A stretch of 8,906 bases of DNA from Bacillota bacterium (GTDB taxonomy: Bacteria; Bacillota; Clostridia; Clostridiales; Clostridiaceae), in NCBI GenBank assembly GCA_023440105.1, contig JAEXSY010000470.1, forward strand, positions 1 through 8,906. The letters run 5' to 3'. The stretch's first letter is position 1. Each line of letters opens with the position of its first letter. Made by a program: the position numbers and the translations under genes. Positions 1 through 6,000 of the stretch are shown piece by piece. Below the pieces are notes generated by a model. The model saw only the letters and a program-made list of their open reading frames with translations. It had not been told where the DNA came from and did no database searches.

Positions 1-394
1 CAATAGGATATACGGCGAAAATTATCACAAAGCTATTAATTCCCCCATAGCTTAGTATTGCTGATGTCAGCATGCAAGCAAGCATACAGTTCTTTGGCCC
101 AAGGTATTTTGAGACTATCTCACCTATCTTTGTTGATGCACCAGTAATCTCATATATGTTTCCAAAAATATTTCCTAAGAGAAAAATGAAGAAGTAGGAT
201 ATGAAGAAATTACCAACTCCAGCGGCATAGGTATTAATAACTGTATCAACTAATGGCAGTTTACTGGTTATGCAGACAATAATTGCTGCTAATGGCCCAG
301 CAATGACTGGAGAGATTTTTTTGAATATTAATATTGACATACCGAATAATGCTATAATTATTCCTGTGCCAGATAATAGTATTGTTATGTTCAT
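1..394 (-). CDS. GntP-family permease, N-terminal part (runs off left edge)
   Basis: Reading the minus strand from ATG at 394 gives 131 codons open to the window edge, so only the N-terminal part is present. The product is very hydrophobic, beginning MNITILLSGTGIIIALFGMS, with several predicted membrane segments separated by short loops. The stretch ending in SYGGINSFVIIFAVYPI resembles the conserved region of GntP-type carboxylate/gluconate:H+ symporters, and the motif KKISPVIAGPLAA near residues 25-37 also fits. These are inner-membrane carriers of organic acids such as gluconate or short hydroxy acids. A ribosome binding site (GGAAGGG) lies just upstream of the start. It is the third gene of a minus-strand operon with a NifU-like protein and a CGGC protein, 57 bp after the latter. 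From context I infer a substrate such as 4-hydroxybutyrate; the sequence does not prove this. Family call fairly sure, substrate unsure. Confidence 0.8.
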   Translation of the reverse strand, partial: MNITILLSGTGIIIALFGMSILIFKKISPVIAGPLAAIIVCITSKLPLVDTVINTYAAGVGNFFISYFFIFLLGNIFGNIYEITGASTKIGEIVSKYLGPKNCMLACMLTSAILSYGGINSFVIIFAVYPI

Positions 395-451
395 TTTTTC
401 CCTTCCTTCGTTATATTTTTAATTTCTACTCATATAAGCAAAATGATATAG

Positions 452-709
452 CTATTTTTGTAAAAGAATTATAAATTCATCAACATTTTTCACCTGAGAA
501 ATCAAATATCTTTTTGTATCTAATCTTATAGAACTCTGTTCTGCACAAGCTGACAAGCAACCACATATTATCAGTACCAAATCATATTTTTTCTTGTATC
601 TTATAGGCTCAAAACTATGCTGTGGAAGATTTGTTTTTATTTTTTTTAGCGCCTCTATTCTATTGTAGGTTTCATTACAACCTCCACAGAACTTAACTCC
701 TATGTGCAT
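452..709 (-). CDS. Small cysteine-rich CGGC-motif protein of unknown function
   Basis: An 85-residue cytosolic protein with no signal peptide or membrane segment. Five cysteines stand in two clusters: C8-G-G-C11 right after the first strand (IGVKFCGGCN), and C49-G-C51-x3-C55 (CGCLSAC) near the middle after a hydrophobic strand (YDLVLIICG). The spacing suggests metal or Fe-S binding, or a thiol/disulfide role in a small alpha/beta fold; this is inference, as I do not recognise a characterised family. The start overlaps the end of the upstream NifU-like gene by 17 bp and has only a weak AAGGA site, so translational coupling is likely. It sits between an Fe-S scaffold and a permease in an operon with a sigma-54 promoter, which suggests a role linked to Fe-S handling for the neighbouring dehydratase. 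Gene reality is well supported by its overlap and conserved-looking cysteines; function is unknown. Confidence 0.8.
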   Translation of the reverse strand: MHIGVKFCGGCNETYNRIEALKKIKTNLPQHSFEPIRYKKKYDLVLIICGCLSACAEQSSIRLDTKRYLISQVKNVDEFIILLQK

Positions 710-986
710 TTTTATAATCCTTATTTAAAATATTGTAAGCAAATTCTATAAGCTCTTCATTAACCTCATGAACAAGAATTACGTCACTGATTCCTGGAAT
801 CCTTCCTATAAGTTGCTTTTTCACTATTTCCTCCGTTTCCAGAGCTGCTGAAGGACAACCACAGCATTGGCCGGTCATTTTAATTCTTAAAACTCCTTCC
901 TTTATGTCGATAATATGTATATCTCCACCATGTGTTTTAAATACAGGTCGTATTTCTTTATCAAAAATTCTTTCTATATCGCTCAT
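693..986 (-). CDS. NifU C-terminal domain (Nfu-type) Fe-S cluster scaffold protein
   Basis: A 97-residue protein that is almost entirely one NifU C-terminal (Nfu) domain. It opens with a helix and the family hallmark VFKTHGGDIHIIDI (about residues 15-28), then a strand GVLRIKMTG, then the cluster-binding motif C41-C-G-C44 followed by PSAALETEEIVKKQL. In this family two CxxC motifs from a dimer hold a [4Fe-4S] or [2Fe-2S] cluster and hand it to apo-enzymes. The extra cysteine at 42 is a small variation. The C-terminal tail (NKDYKNAHRS) is charged. Start ATG at 986 is backed by a strong AGGAGGG site. It is the first gene of the minus-strand operon, directly behind a -24/-12 promoter matching that of abfD. 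Since AbfD needs a [4Fe-4S] cluster, a role in maturing it is a reasonable inference. Family call is firm. Confidence 0.92.
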   Translation of the reverse strand: MSDIERIFDKEIRPVFKTHGGDIHIIDIKEGVLRIKMTGQCCGCPSAALETEEIVKKQLIGRIPGISDVILVHEVNEELIEFAYNILNKDYKNAHRS

Positions 987-1000
987 TTTTAATCCCTCCT
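983..1000 (-). promoter_or_regulatory. Strong ribosome binding site of the NifU-like gene
   Basis: On the minus strand AGGAGGGATTAAAA precedes the ATG at 986, a near-perfect Shine-Dalgarno at good spacing. It fixes the start of the first gene of the operon. Confidence 0.85.
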
Positions 1001-1018
1001 AATATAGCTACAAAATGA

Positions 1019-1039
1019 TAAAAGCAAAATTTATGCCAA
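1019..1039 (-). promoter_or_regulatory. Sigma-54 (-24/-12) promoter of the nifU-like/CGGC/permease operon
   Basis: The minus strand reads TTGGCATAAA, then TT, then TTGCTTTTA. The invariant GG (1037-1036) and GC (1025-1024) are exactly 10 bases apart, as the RpoN consensus requires. Transcription would start near 1012, giving a leader of about 26 nt with a strong ribosome binding site before ATG 986. It matches the abfD promoter at 19 of 21 positions, and an RpoN activator gene begins right beside it. Confidence 0.88.
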
Positions 1040-1079
1040 ATGTATTCTTAAAACAGTCTGTAAGTGGATTTTAGTATTA

Positions 1080-1108
1080 TTGTTTGAGGGAAAAAATAAT
1101 GATAGTAT
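1080..1108 (+). promoter_or_regulatory. Possible housekeeping promoter of the activator gene
   Basis: TTGTTT (1080-1085) and TAGTAT (1103-1108) are separated by 17 bp, each a partial match to -35 and -10 hexamers. If real, transcription starts near 1115 and translation must begin at ATG 1149 or later, not at the TTG at 1080. The hexamers are weak, so this is only a candidate. Confidence 0.3.
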
Positions 1109-1148
1109 TTACTTAAGAATAATATTATTGCTTTTGGTGGTGGTGTAC

Positions 1149-2552
1149 ATGAAGGAAAGTACAGATTTAAATATGTTTAAAAATCTTCAAGAGGCAAATG
1201 CTAGGCTTGATGTTATTATAGAAAGTTCATTTGATGGGATATACATAACAGATGGTGATGCAAATACCATAATGGTTAATAAGGCCTATGAGACTATTAC
1301 GGGATTAAAGAAGGAGGAAGTATTAAATCGTAATATGAAGGATATGGTAGCTACAAAAATTATATCGGAATCAGGATCCTTGAGAGTATTAAATGAAAAA
1401 AAGTCTGTGACACTATTTCAGGAGTTTAAAACTGGTAAAAAGGCCTTAATCACAAGCTCCCCGGTTTTCAACGATAATAAAGAAATTATTATGGTAGTAA
1501 CCAATGTCCGAGATATAACAGAAATCTATAAGCTAAAAGAAGAAATACAGCGTAAGGAAGCAGAGACAAAAAAATTAAATGCTACCTTAAGACTTATAGG
1601 AAGTAATAATCAAATATATAGTAATATTATTGCTGTAGATGATAATACTTTAAGGGTAATAGACTTATCATTAAAAGTTTCCAAGCTAGATACTACTGTA
1701 ATTCTTCTTGGGGAAACTGGTGTAGGTAAAGAAGTTTTTGCAGAGTACATATATAAAAACAGCTTACGAAAAAATGCACCCTTTATTAAAATTAATTGCG
1801 GTGCAATTCCAGAAAACTTAATAGAAAGTGAACTTTTCGGTTATGAGAAGGGAGCCTTTTCTGGAGCAAAAAAGGAAGGAAAGATAGGATTTTTTGAGGC
1901 AGCAGATAAGGGTACAATATTCTTAGATGAAATTGGAGAGCTTCCACTTAATATGCAGGTAAAGCTTCTTAGAGTTCTCCAGGAGCAGGAAATAGAGAGA
2001 ATAGGAAGTACAAGACCTATAAAGATAGATGTAAGAATAATTGCGGCCACAAATCGTAATCTATTTGAAATGATTGAGAAAAGAGCCTTTAGACTGGATC
2101 TTTATTATCGTTTGATGATATTTCCTATTACCATACCTCCTTTAAGAGAACGCCCTCTGGATATACTTCCTCTAGCTGAGCTTTTTTTAGATAATGCAAA
2201 TAAAAAATATAGGCTTAATAAAAGCTTTTCCCATGAAGCTTTAGAGCTTTTAGAGAGCTATTCCTGGCCTGGAAACATACGTGAGCTTAAGAATATTGTA
2301 GAAAGGGCTATTATCATAAGCAATGAAGATATTATAGGTTCTAATCTTTTGGCTATCAATAATAGTAATGATATCCATGAAGGACTGGATAGCGGTAGCA
2401 CAATAAATTTAAAGGATATTATTGAAAAAATAGAACTGGATTATATTAATCGTGCCTATCACAAGTATAATAATGTCAGGGATGCTGCAGCTAGTTTAGG
2501 ATTATCTCCAGCTACCTTTGTAAGAAAAAGACAGCAATATTCAAAAAAATAA
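1149..2552 (+). CDS. PAS-domain sigma-54-dependent transcriptional activator
   Basis: A bacterial enhancer-binding protein, 467 residues from ATG 1149. Domains in order: a PAS sensor (about 12-125, with SSFDGIYITDGD and VRDIT at its end), a short coiled linker rich in K/E (about 126-145), the AAA+ domain with Walker A GETGVGKE (188-195), the sigma-54 contact loop GAFSGA (235-240), Walker B GTIFLDE (255-261), sensor I IIAATNR, arginine finger region FRLDLYYRL and WPGNIREL, and a Fis-type helix-turn-helix (about 443-463, VRDAAASLGLSPATFVRKR). Such proteins bind upstream sites and use ATP to open RpoN promoters. It lies between two operons with RpoN promoters and presumably controls both in response to a small ligand or signal sensed by PAS. 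The frame is open back to TTG 1080, but residues before 1149 form an unusual hydrophobic run; GGTGGTG precedes ATG 1149, and ATG 1173 is another option. Family call is firm, exact start is not. Confidence 0.95.
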   Translation: MKESTDLNMFKNLQEANARLDVIIESSFDGIYITDGDANTIMVNKAYETITGLKKEEVLNRNMKDMVATKIISESGSLRVLNEKKSVTLFQEFKTGKKALITSSPVFNDNKEIIMVVTNVRDITEIYKLKEEIQRKEAETKKLNATLRLIGSNNQIYSNIIAVDDNTLRVIDLSLKVSKLDTTVILLGETGVGKEVFAEYIYKNSLRKNAPFIKINCGAIPENLIESELFGYEKGAFSGAKKEGKIGFFEAADKGTIFLDEIGELPLNMQVKLLRVLQEQEIERIGSTRPIKIDVRIIAATNRNLFEMIEKRAFRLDLYYRLMIFPITIPPLRERPLDILPLAELFLDNANKKYRLNKSFSHEALELLESYSWPGNIRELKNIVERAIIISNEDIIGSNLLAINNSNDIHEGLDSGSTINLKDIIEKIELDYINRAYHKYNNVRDAAASLGLSPATFVRKRQQYSKK

Positions 2553-2566
2553 TATTAGGAATCTGT

Positions 2567-2598
2567 TTCATTTGTGAAACGATGATTCATTTTTGCAA
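2567..2598 (+). repeat. Two of three 13-bp direct repeats upstream of abfD (candidate activator sites)
   Basis: TTCATTTGTGAAA (2567-2579) and TTCATTTTTGCAA (2586-2598) agree at 11 of 13 positions, with starts 19 bp apart. The first is the core of a perfect dyad, GTTTCA-N4-TGAAAC (2565-2580). They lie about 120-155 bp before the -24 element of abfD, a usual distance for sites bound by RpoN activators. Direct observation for the repeats; the role is inferred. Confidence 0.5.
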
Positions 2599-2603
2599 TA
2601 AGT

Positions 2604-2656
2604 ACATAGTCTGTGGTTAAATGCTTGTTTTTTAGTATATAAATCACTGACTATGT
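2604..2656 (+). terminator. Candidate terminator hairpin after the activator gene
   Basis: Arms 2604-2617 (ACATAGTCTGTGGT) and 2643-2656 (ATCACTGACTATGT) pair at 12 of 14 positions around a 25-nt AT-rich loop, and the right arm runs into TTTTATTTTT. It begins 52 bp after the activator stop codon. The loop is long for an intrinsic terminator, so it could also be a regulatory inverted repeat between the candidate activator sites. Confidence 0.4.
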
Positions 2657-2669
2657 TTTATTTTTGCAA
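2657..2669 (+). repeat. Third copy of the 13-bp repeat upstream of abfD
   Basis: TTTATTTTTGCAA differs from the second copy (2586-2598) at one of 13 positions and is in the same orientation, 71 bp further on and about 50-60 bp before the -24 element. It overlaps the T-rich tail of the hairpin at 2604-2656, so its T-run could instead belong to a terminator. Confidence 0.4.
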
Positions 2670-2717
2670 CAAAAGCTGTTAAGCAATCTTAAAAAACAAA
2701 GTTATTTACCAATTTTA

Positions 2718-2738
2718 TTGGCATAAAAATTGCTTTTA
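2718..2738 (+). promoter_or_regulatory. Sigma-54 (-24/-12) promoter of abfD-abfT
   Basis: TTGGCATAAA, then AA, then TTGCTTTTA. GG at 2720-2721 and GC at 2732-2733 are exactly 10 bases apart, fitting the RpoN consensus. The predicted start of transcription is near 2745, about 58 nt before ATG 2803. The near copy on the other side of the activator gene (complement 1019-1039) differs at only two positions. Confidence 0.9.
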
Positions 2739-2802
2739 AAAGTAATAGAGAAAAGTACTTTTAATATCAACAATGTTATAGAAAAGAAAGGATGAAATCA
2801 AT

Positions 2803-4254
2803 ATGGCTTTAATGACCGGAGAACAGTATGTAGAAAGTATAAAAAAATTAAATCTACAAATTTATATGTTTGGCAAGAAAATTGACAGCCCAGTAGACAA
2901 TCCTATTTTAAGACCCTCCCTTAATTCTGTTAAGGCAACCTATGACCTAGCTCAAATGCCTGAATATGAGGACCTTATGACTACTACATCACCATTTATT
3001 GGGGAGAAGATTAATCGTTTTGCTCATATTCATCAAAACACCACAGATCTTATGAATAAAGTTAAAATGCAGAGACTCTGCGGACAGAAAACTGCAGCAT
3101 GCTTCCAACGCTGTGTCGGAATGGATGCCTTTAATGCAGTTTTTAGCACAACTTATGAGATTGATAAAAAGTATGGAACAAGCTATCATGATAACTTTAC
3201 AAGACTTTTAAAATACTATCAGGAAAATGATTTAACTGTTGATGGTGCTATGACTGACCCTAAGGGTGATAGATCTTTATCCCCAAGCAAGCAGGCAGAT
3301 CCTGACCTTTATCTTCATGTTGTAGAAAGAAGAGAAGACGGTATAGTAGTAAGAGGTGCAAAAGCTCATCAGACTGGTATCTGTAACTCTCATGAAGTGC
3401 TTGTTATGCCTACTATAGCTATGGGTCCCGATGATAAAGATTACGCTGTGGCTTTCTCAATTCCTACTGATGCAGAAGGAATATTTATGATAATAGGTCG
3501 TCAGTCCTGTGATACTCGTAAGCTTGAGGGATCGAAACTTGATGTAGGAAATAGTGAATTTGGAGGAGTAGAAGCTCTTACAGTATTTGATAACGTATTT
3601 ATTCCTAACGATAGAATATTCTTAAATGGAGAAATAGAATTTGCTGGAATGCTGGTAGAAAGATTTGCCGGATACCACAGACAGAGCTATGGTGGCTGCA
3701 AGGTTGGTGTTGGAGATGTATTAATAGGTGCTGCAGCGGTTGCTGCAGATTATAATGGCTGTGCTAAGGCTTCTCACATTAAGGATAAGCTTATTGAAAT
3801 GACTCATTTAAATGAAACCCTTTTTGCCTGTGGAATAGCATGCTCTGCTCAGGGTAGTGCTACTGCTTCAGGGAACTATATGGTAGATCTTCTTCTTGCT
3901 AATGTATGTAAGCAAAATGTTACTCGTTTTCCTTATGAAATAGTAAGACTTGCAGAAGATATAGCTGGAGGCCTTATGGTTACAGCACCATCAGAGGCAG
4001 ACCTTAAGGACTCTAAGGTAGGCCCATATGTTCAGAAATACCTCAAGGGTGTCGATACTGTTTCTACTGAAAACAGGTTAAGAATCTTGAGATTAATAGA
4101 AAATCTATCCTTAGGAACAGCAGCCGTTGGTTATAGAACAGAATCAATGCATGGTGCTGGTTCACCTCAGGCTCAGAGAATAATGATTTCCCGTCAAGGA
4201 AACCTTGCTATGAAGAAAGAACTGGCAAAATCAATAGCAAAGATCGAGGAATAG
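2803..4254 (+). CDS. abfD: 4-hydroxybutyryl-CoA dehydratase / vinylacetyl-CoA delta-isomerase
   Basis: A 483-residue cytosolic flavoprotein that dehydrates 4-hydroxybutyryl-CoA to crotonyl-CoA and isomerises vinylacetyl-CoA, using FAD and an unusual [4Fe-4S] cluster in a homotetramer. The cluster ligands known from the Clostridium aminobutyricum enzyme are all present: C100 and C104 (AACFQRCVGMDAFN), H292 and C299 (GYHRQSYGGCK). Other active-site residues are also visible: T191 in AHQTG, E257 in GGVEAL, Y296, K300, and E447 in RTESMHGAGSPQ. The fold is that of acyl-CoA dehydrogenases. Length is close to the roughly 490 of the family; a loop near 400-420 seems slightly shorter. ATG 2803 has an AAAGGATG site 8 bp upstream. 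It is the first gene behind a sigma-54 promoter and is followed after 96 bp and a strong hairpin by the matching CoA-transferase. All key residues are intact, so an active enzyme is expected. Confidence 0.97.
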   Translation: MALMTGEQYVESIKKLNLQIYMFGKKIDSPVDNPILRPSLNSVKATYDLAQMPEYEDLMTTTSPFIGEKINRFAHIHQNTTDLMNKVKMQRLCGQKTAACFQRCVGMDAFNAVFSTTYEIDKKYGTSYHDNFTRLLKYYQENDLTVDGAMTDPKGDRSLSPSKQADPDLYLHVVERREDGIVVRGAKAHQTGICNSHEVLVMPTIAMGPDDKDYAVAFSIPTDAEGIFMIIGRQSCDTRKLEGSKLDVGNSEFGGVEALTVFDNVFIPNDRIFLNGEIEFAGMLVERFAGYHRQSYGGCKVGVGDVLIGAAAVAADYNGCAKASHIKDKLIEMTHLNETLFACGIACSAQGSATASGNYMVDLLLANVCKQNVTRFPYEIVRLAEDIAGGLMVTAPSEADLKDSKVGPYVQKYLKGVDTVSTENRLRILRLIENLSLGTAAVGYRTESMHGAGSPQAQRIMISRQGNLAMKKELAKSIAKIEE

Positions 4255-4279
4255 ACTTGTATCAATAAATAAAACTACA

Positions 4280-4334
4280 ATAGGAAGCTATAGTAAAAGA
4301 GACTCATCTAACTTTCTTTACTATAGCTTTCTAT
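4280..4334 (+). other. Strong intercistronic hairpin between abfD and abfT
   Basis: Arms 4280-4297 and 4317-4334 form an 18-bp stem with one G-U pair (core AAGCTATAGTAAA against TTTACTATAGCTT, 13 perfect pairs) and a 19-nt loop. No T-run follows; instead the abfT ribosome binding site begins 6 nt later. It is therefore not an ordinary terminator. Likely roles are protecting the abfD message end, marking an RNA processing site, or tuning abfT translation. Confidence 0.8.
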
Positions 4335-4339
4335 CAAAT

Positions 4340-4353
4340 GGAGGAATAAAGTG
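4340..4353 (+). promoter_or_regulatory. Ribosome binding site that fixes the GTG start of abfT
   Basis: GGAGGAATAAAGTG: a GGAGG core 6 bp before GTG 4351. The nearby ATG at 4338 hits a stop after two more codons, so GTG is the start. Confidence 0.85.
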
Positions 4354-5655
4354 AGCTGGAAAGAAGAATATAAGAATAAATTAACCAACGCTGATAAGGC
4401 TCTTGATTTAATAAAATCCAATGACAGGGTTGTAATAGGCCATGCAGTAGGAGAGCCTTCTTATCTCATTGATGTAATGGTATCGAAAAGAGAACAGTAT
4501 AACAATGTTGAAATAGTTCATATGGTTGCCATGGGTAAGTGCGAATATTGTGCTGAAGGAATGGAAAAGCATTTTCGTCACAATGCCCTTTTCGTAGGTG
4601 GAGGAAGTAGAAAGGTCATAGAGGTTGGAAGAGGAGATTTTACACCATGCTTCTTTTACGAAGTGCCGTCATTATTTACTAATGGCACACTACCAGTAGA
4701 CGTAGCTTTAATTCAGGTGGCACCTCCCGATGAAGAAGGTTACGTAAACCTAGGGGTCTCCGTAGACTATACTCTTCCTGCAGCTAGGGCTGCAAAGAAA
4801 GTAATAGCCCAAGTAAACAATCAGATGCCAAGGGTTTCTGGAGATTGTAAACTTCATGTATCAGAGGTAACAGCTTTTGTAGAGCATAATTCACCAATTA
4901 TTGAACTGCAGCCTCCCAAAATAGGAGATGTAGAAAAAGCTATAGGAGAAAACTGTGCTAAGTTAATCAAAGATGGAGATACCCTGCAATTAGGAATTGG
5001 AGCCATTCCTGATGCTGTATTATTATTCTTAAAGGATAAAAAGGACCTGGGGATTCATTCAGAGATGTTCTCCGACGGGGTAGTAGAATTGGTTAACGCT
5101 GGGGTTATTACCAATTGTAAAAAGTCCTTAAAACCTGGGAAGTTTGTAGCAACCTTTTTAATGGGAACTAAAAAGCTCTATGATTTTGTAGATAATAATC
5201 CTAATGTAGAACTATATCCTGTAGATTACGTTAATAATCCCGTAGTTGTAATGGAGAATGATAATATTGTGTCTATTAATTCCTGTGTACAGGTTGACCT
5301 TATGGGTCAGGTTGCCTCAGAGAGTGTTGGACTGAAGCAAATCAGCGGAACCGGTGGACAGGTTGACTTTGTAAGGGGTGCTACCATGGCTAAGGAAGGA
5401 AGATCAATTATAGCGATGCCTTCTACTACTTCAAAGGGGAAAGTTTCAAAAATAGTTTCACTTCTAGATGAAGGTGCAGCTGTTACCACCTGTAGAAATG
5501 ACGTGGACTATATAATAACGGAATACGGTATTGCTAAGCTAAAGGGAAAGACATTAAAAGAAAGAGCAAAAGCTCTAATTAATATTGCCCATCCACACTT
5601 TAGAGAAGAATTAATTAAAACCTATGAGGAAAGATTTCACTGCCAATTTATTTAA
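4351..5655 (+). CDS. abfT: 4-hydroxybutyrate CoA-transferase (acetyl-CoA dependent)
   Basis: A 434-residue class I CoA-transferase of the acetyl-CoA hydrolase/transferase family. It moves CoA from acetyl-CoA (or butyryl-CoA) to 4-hydroxybutyrate, supplying the substrate of AbfD. The N-terminal half carries VVIGHAVGEPSYL and the conserved VDVALIQVAPPDEEGYVNLG (about 116-135). The C-terminal half holds the catalytic glutamate E238 in GIHSEMFSDG, at the same number as in the C. aminobutyricum AbfT, which forms the gamma-glutamyl-CoA thioester intermediate, and the glycine-rich loop SGTGGQVDF (about 332-340). Length is typical. Translation starts at GTG 4351. It shares the abfD transcript, and a hairpin follows the stop codon by 17 bp. 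Closely related enzymes include butyryl-CoA:acetate and propionate transferases; the neighbour abfD makes the 4-hydroxybutyrate assignment convincing. Confidence 0.95.
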   Translation: MSWKEEYKNKLTNADKALDLIKSNDRVVIGHAVGEPSYLIDVMVSKREQYNNVEIVHMVAMGKCEYCAEGMEKHFRHNALFVGGGSRKVIEVGRGDFTPCFFYEVPSLFTNGTLPVDVALIQVAPPDEEGYVNLGVSVDYTLPAARAAKKVIAQVNNQMPRVSGDCKLHVSEVTAFVEHNSPIIELQPPKIGDVEKAIGENCAKLIKDGDTLQLGIGAIPDAVLLFLKDKKDLGIHSEMFSDGVVELVNAGVITNCKKSLKPGKFVATFLMGTKKLYDFVDNNPNVELYPVDYVNNPVVVMENDNIVSINSCVQVDLMGQVASESVGLKQISGTGGQVDFVRGATMAKEGRSIIAMPSTTSKGKVSKIVSLLDEGAAVTTCRNDVDYIITEYGIAKLKGKTLKERAKALINIAHPHFREELIKTYEERFHCQFI

Positions 5656-5672
5656 TTGAAAGATTATATAGA

Positions 5673-5725
5673 GCTCCTACAGACTTTATAAGTAAACAGT
5701 TCTGTAGGAGCCCTTAATATTTCTT
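5673..5725 (+). terminator. Rho-independent terminator of abfD-abfT
   Basis: GCTCCTACAGA (5673-5683) and TCTGTAGGAGC (5701-5711) form a perfect 11-bp stem with a 17-nt loop, followed by CCTTAATATTTCTT. It lies 17 bp after the abfT stop. The U-run is modest, but position and stem support a terminator. Confidence 0.75.
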
Positions 5726-5988
5726 GTTATAATATAAGTATTATATTACCTTGATTTATAAGGTTTTTAACCTCCATCGAAAGCTTCTTCTCTGTTAGAA
5801 TAAATTTATGTATAGAGCTTAAAGGAGGAATCCTGAAAAAGAATCATAAAAAAGTTTAAAAAGTCTTCAATTATTCTATTAATATACTTAAATATTCTTT
5901 AAAAGCACTTTAAGTTATTAGTATAATAAAATAGTAAGCTTTAGTCTAGAATGGAAGATATGGGCTTAATATTGAAATAAATTAGAAG
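5726..5988. other. AT-rich spacer between abfT terminator and DeoR-type gene
   Basis: No gene of credible length on either strand. It holds a near-perfect but orphan ribosome binding site AAAGGAGG (5821-5828) followed by CTG and only seven further codons before a stop, a weak short stem AAGGTTTTTAACC region near 5760, a 7-bp inverted repeat ACTTAAA/TTTAAGT (5886-5892 and 5909-5915), and a probable promoter for the downstream regulator. Nothing else is recognised. Confidence 0.6.
5899..5927 (+). promoter_or_regulatory. Probable promoter of the DeoR-family gene, overlapping an inverted repeat
   Basis: TATAAT (5922-5927) is a perfect -10; TTAAAA (5899-5904), 17 bp upstream, is a fair -35. The inverted repeat ACTTAAA-N16-TTTAAGT (5886-5915) flanks the -35 and could be the regulator's own operator, which would be typical for DeoR proteins. 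The promoter is likely, the operator speculative. Confidence 0.5.
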
Positions 5989-6000
5989 GTGTTTATTATG
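5984..6000 (+). promoter_or_regulatory. Ribosome binding site deciding the start of the DeoR-family gene
   Basis: AGAAGGTG (5984-5991) lies 6 bp before ATG 5998. An in-frame GTG at 5989 is itself part of this site, so ATG 5998 is the better start. Confidence 0.75.

Noticed and set aside
1080..1148. TTG 1080 as start of the activator
   Set aside because: Weak ribosome binding site, atypical hydrophobic extension and overlap with a candidate promoter; ATG 1149 or 1173 is more likely.
1841..2050. 69-codon minus-strand open frame inside the activator gene
   Set aside because: It lies opposite the conserved AAA+ core, lacks a recognisable domain and is best explained as a shadow of the plus-strand gene.
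2604..2656. Inverted repeat as an end of a mobile element
   Set aside because: No transposase, target duplication or second copy is visible; a terminator or regulatory role fits better.
2989..3189. 66-codon minus-strand open frame inside abfD
   Set aside because: It is antisense to the cluster-binding region of a well-supported enzyme gene and shows no family features.
5307..5489. 60-codon minus-strand open frame inside abfT
   Set aside because: Antisense to the conserved C-terminal half of abfT; composition matches a shadow frame.
5989..5997. GTG 5989 as start of the DeoR-family gene
   Set aside because: The GTG is part of the ribosome binding site that serves ATG 5998 at ideal spacing.
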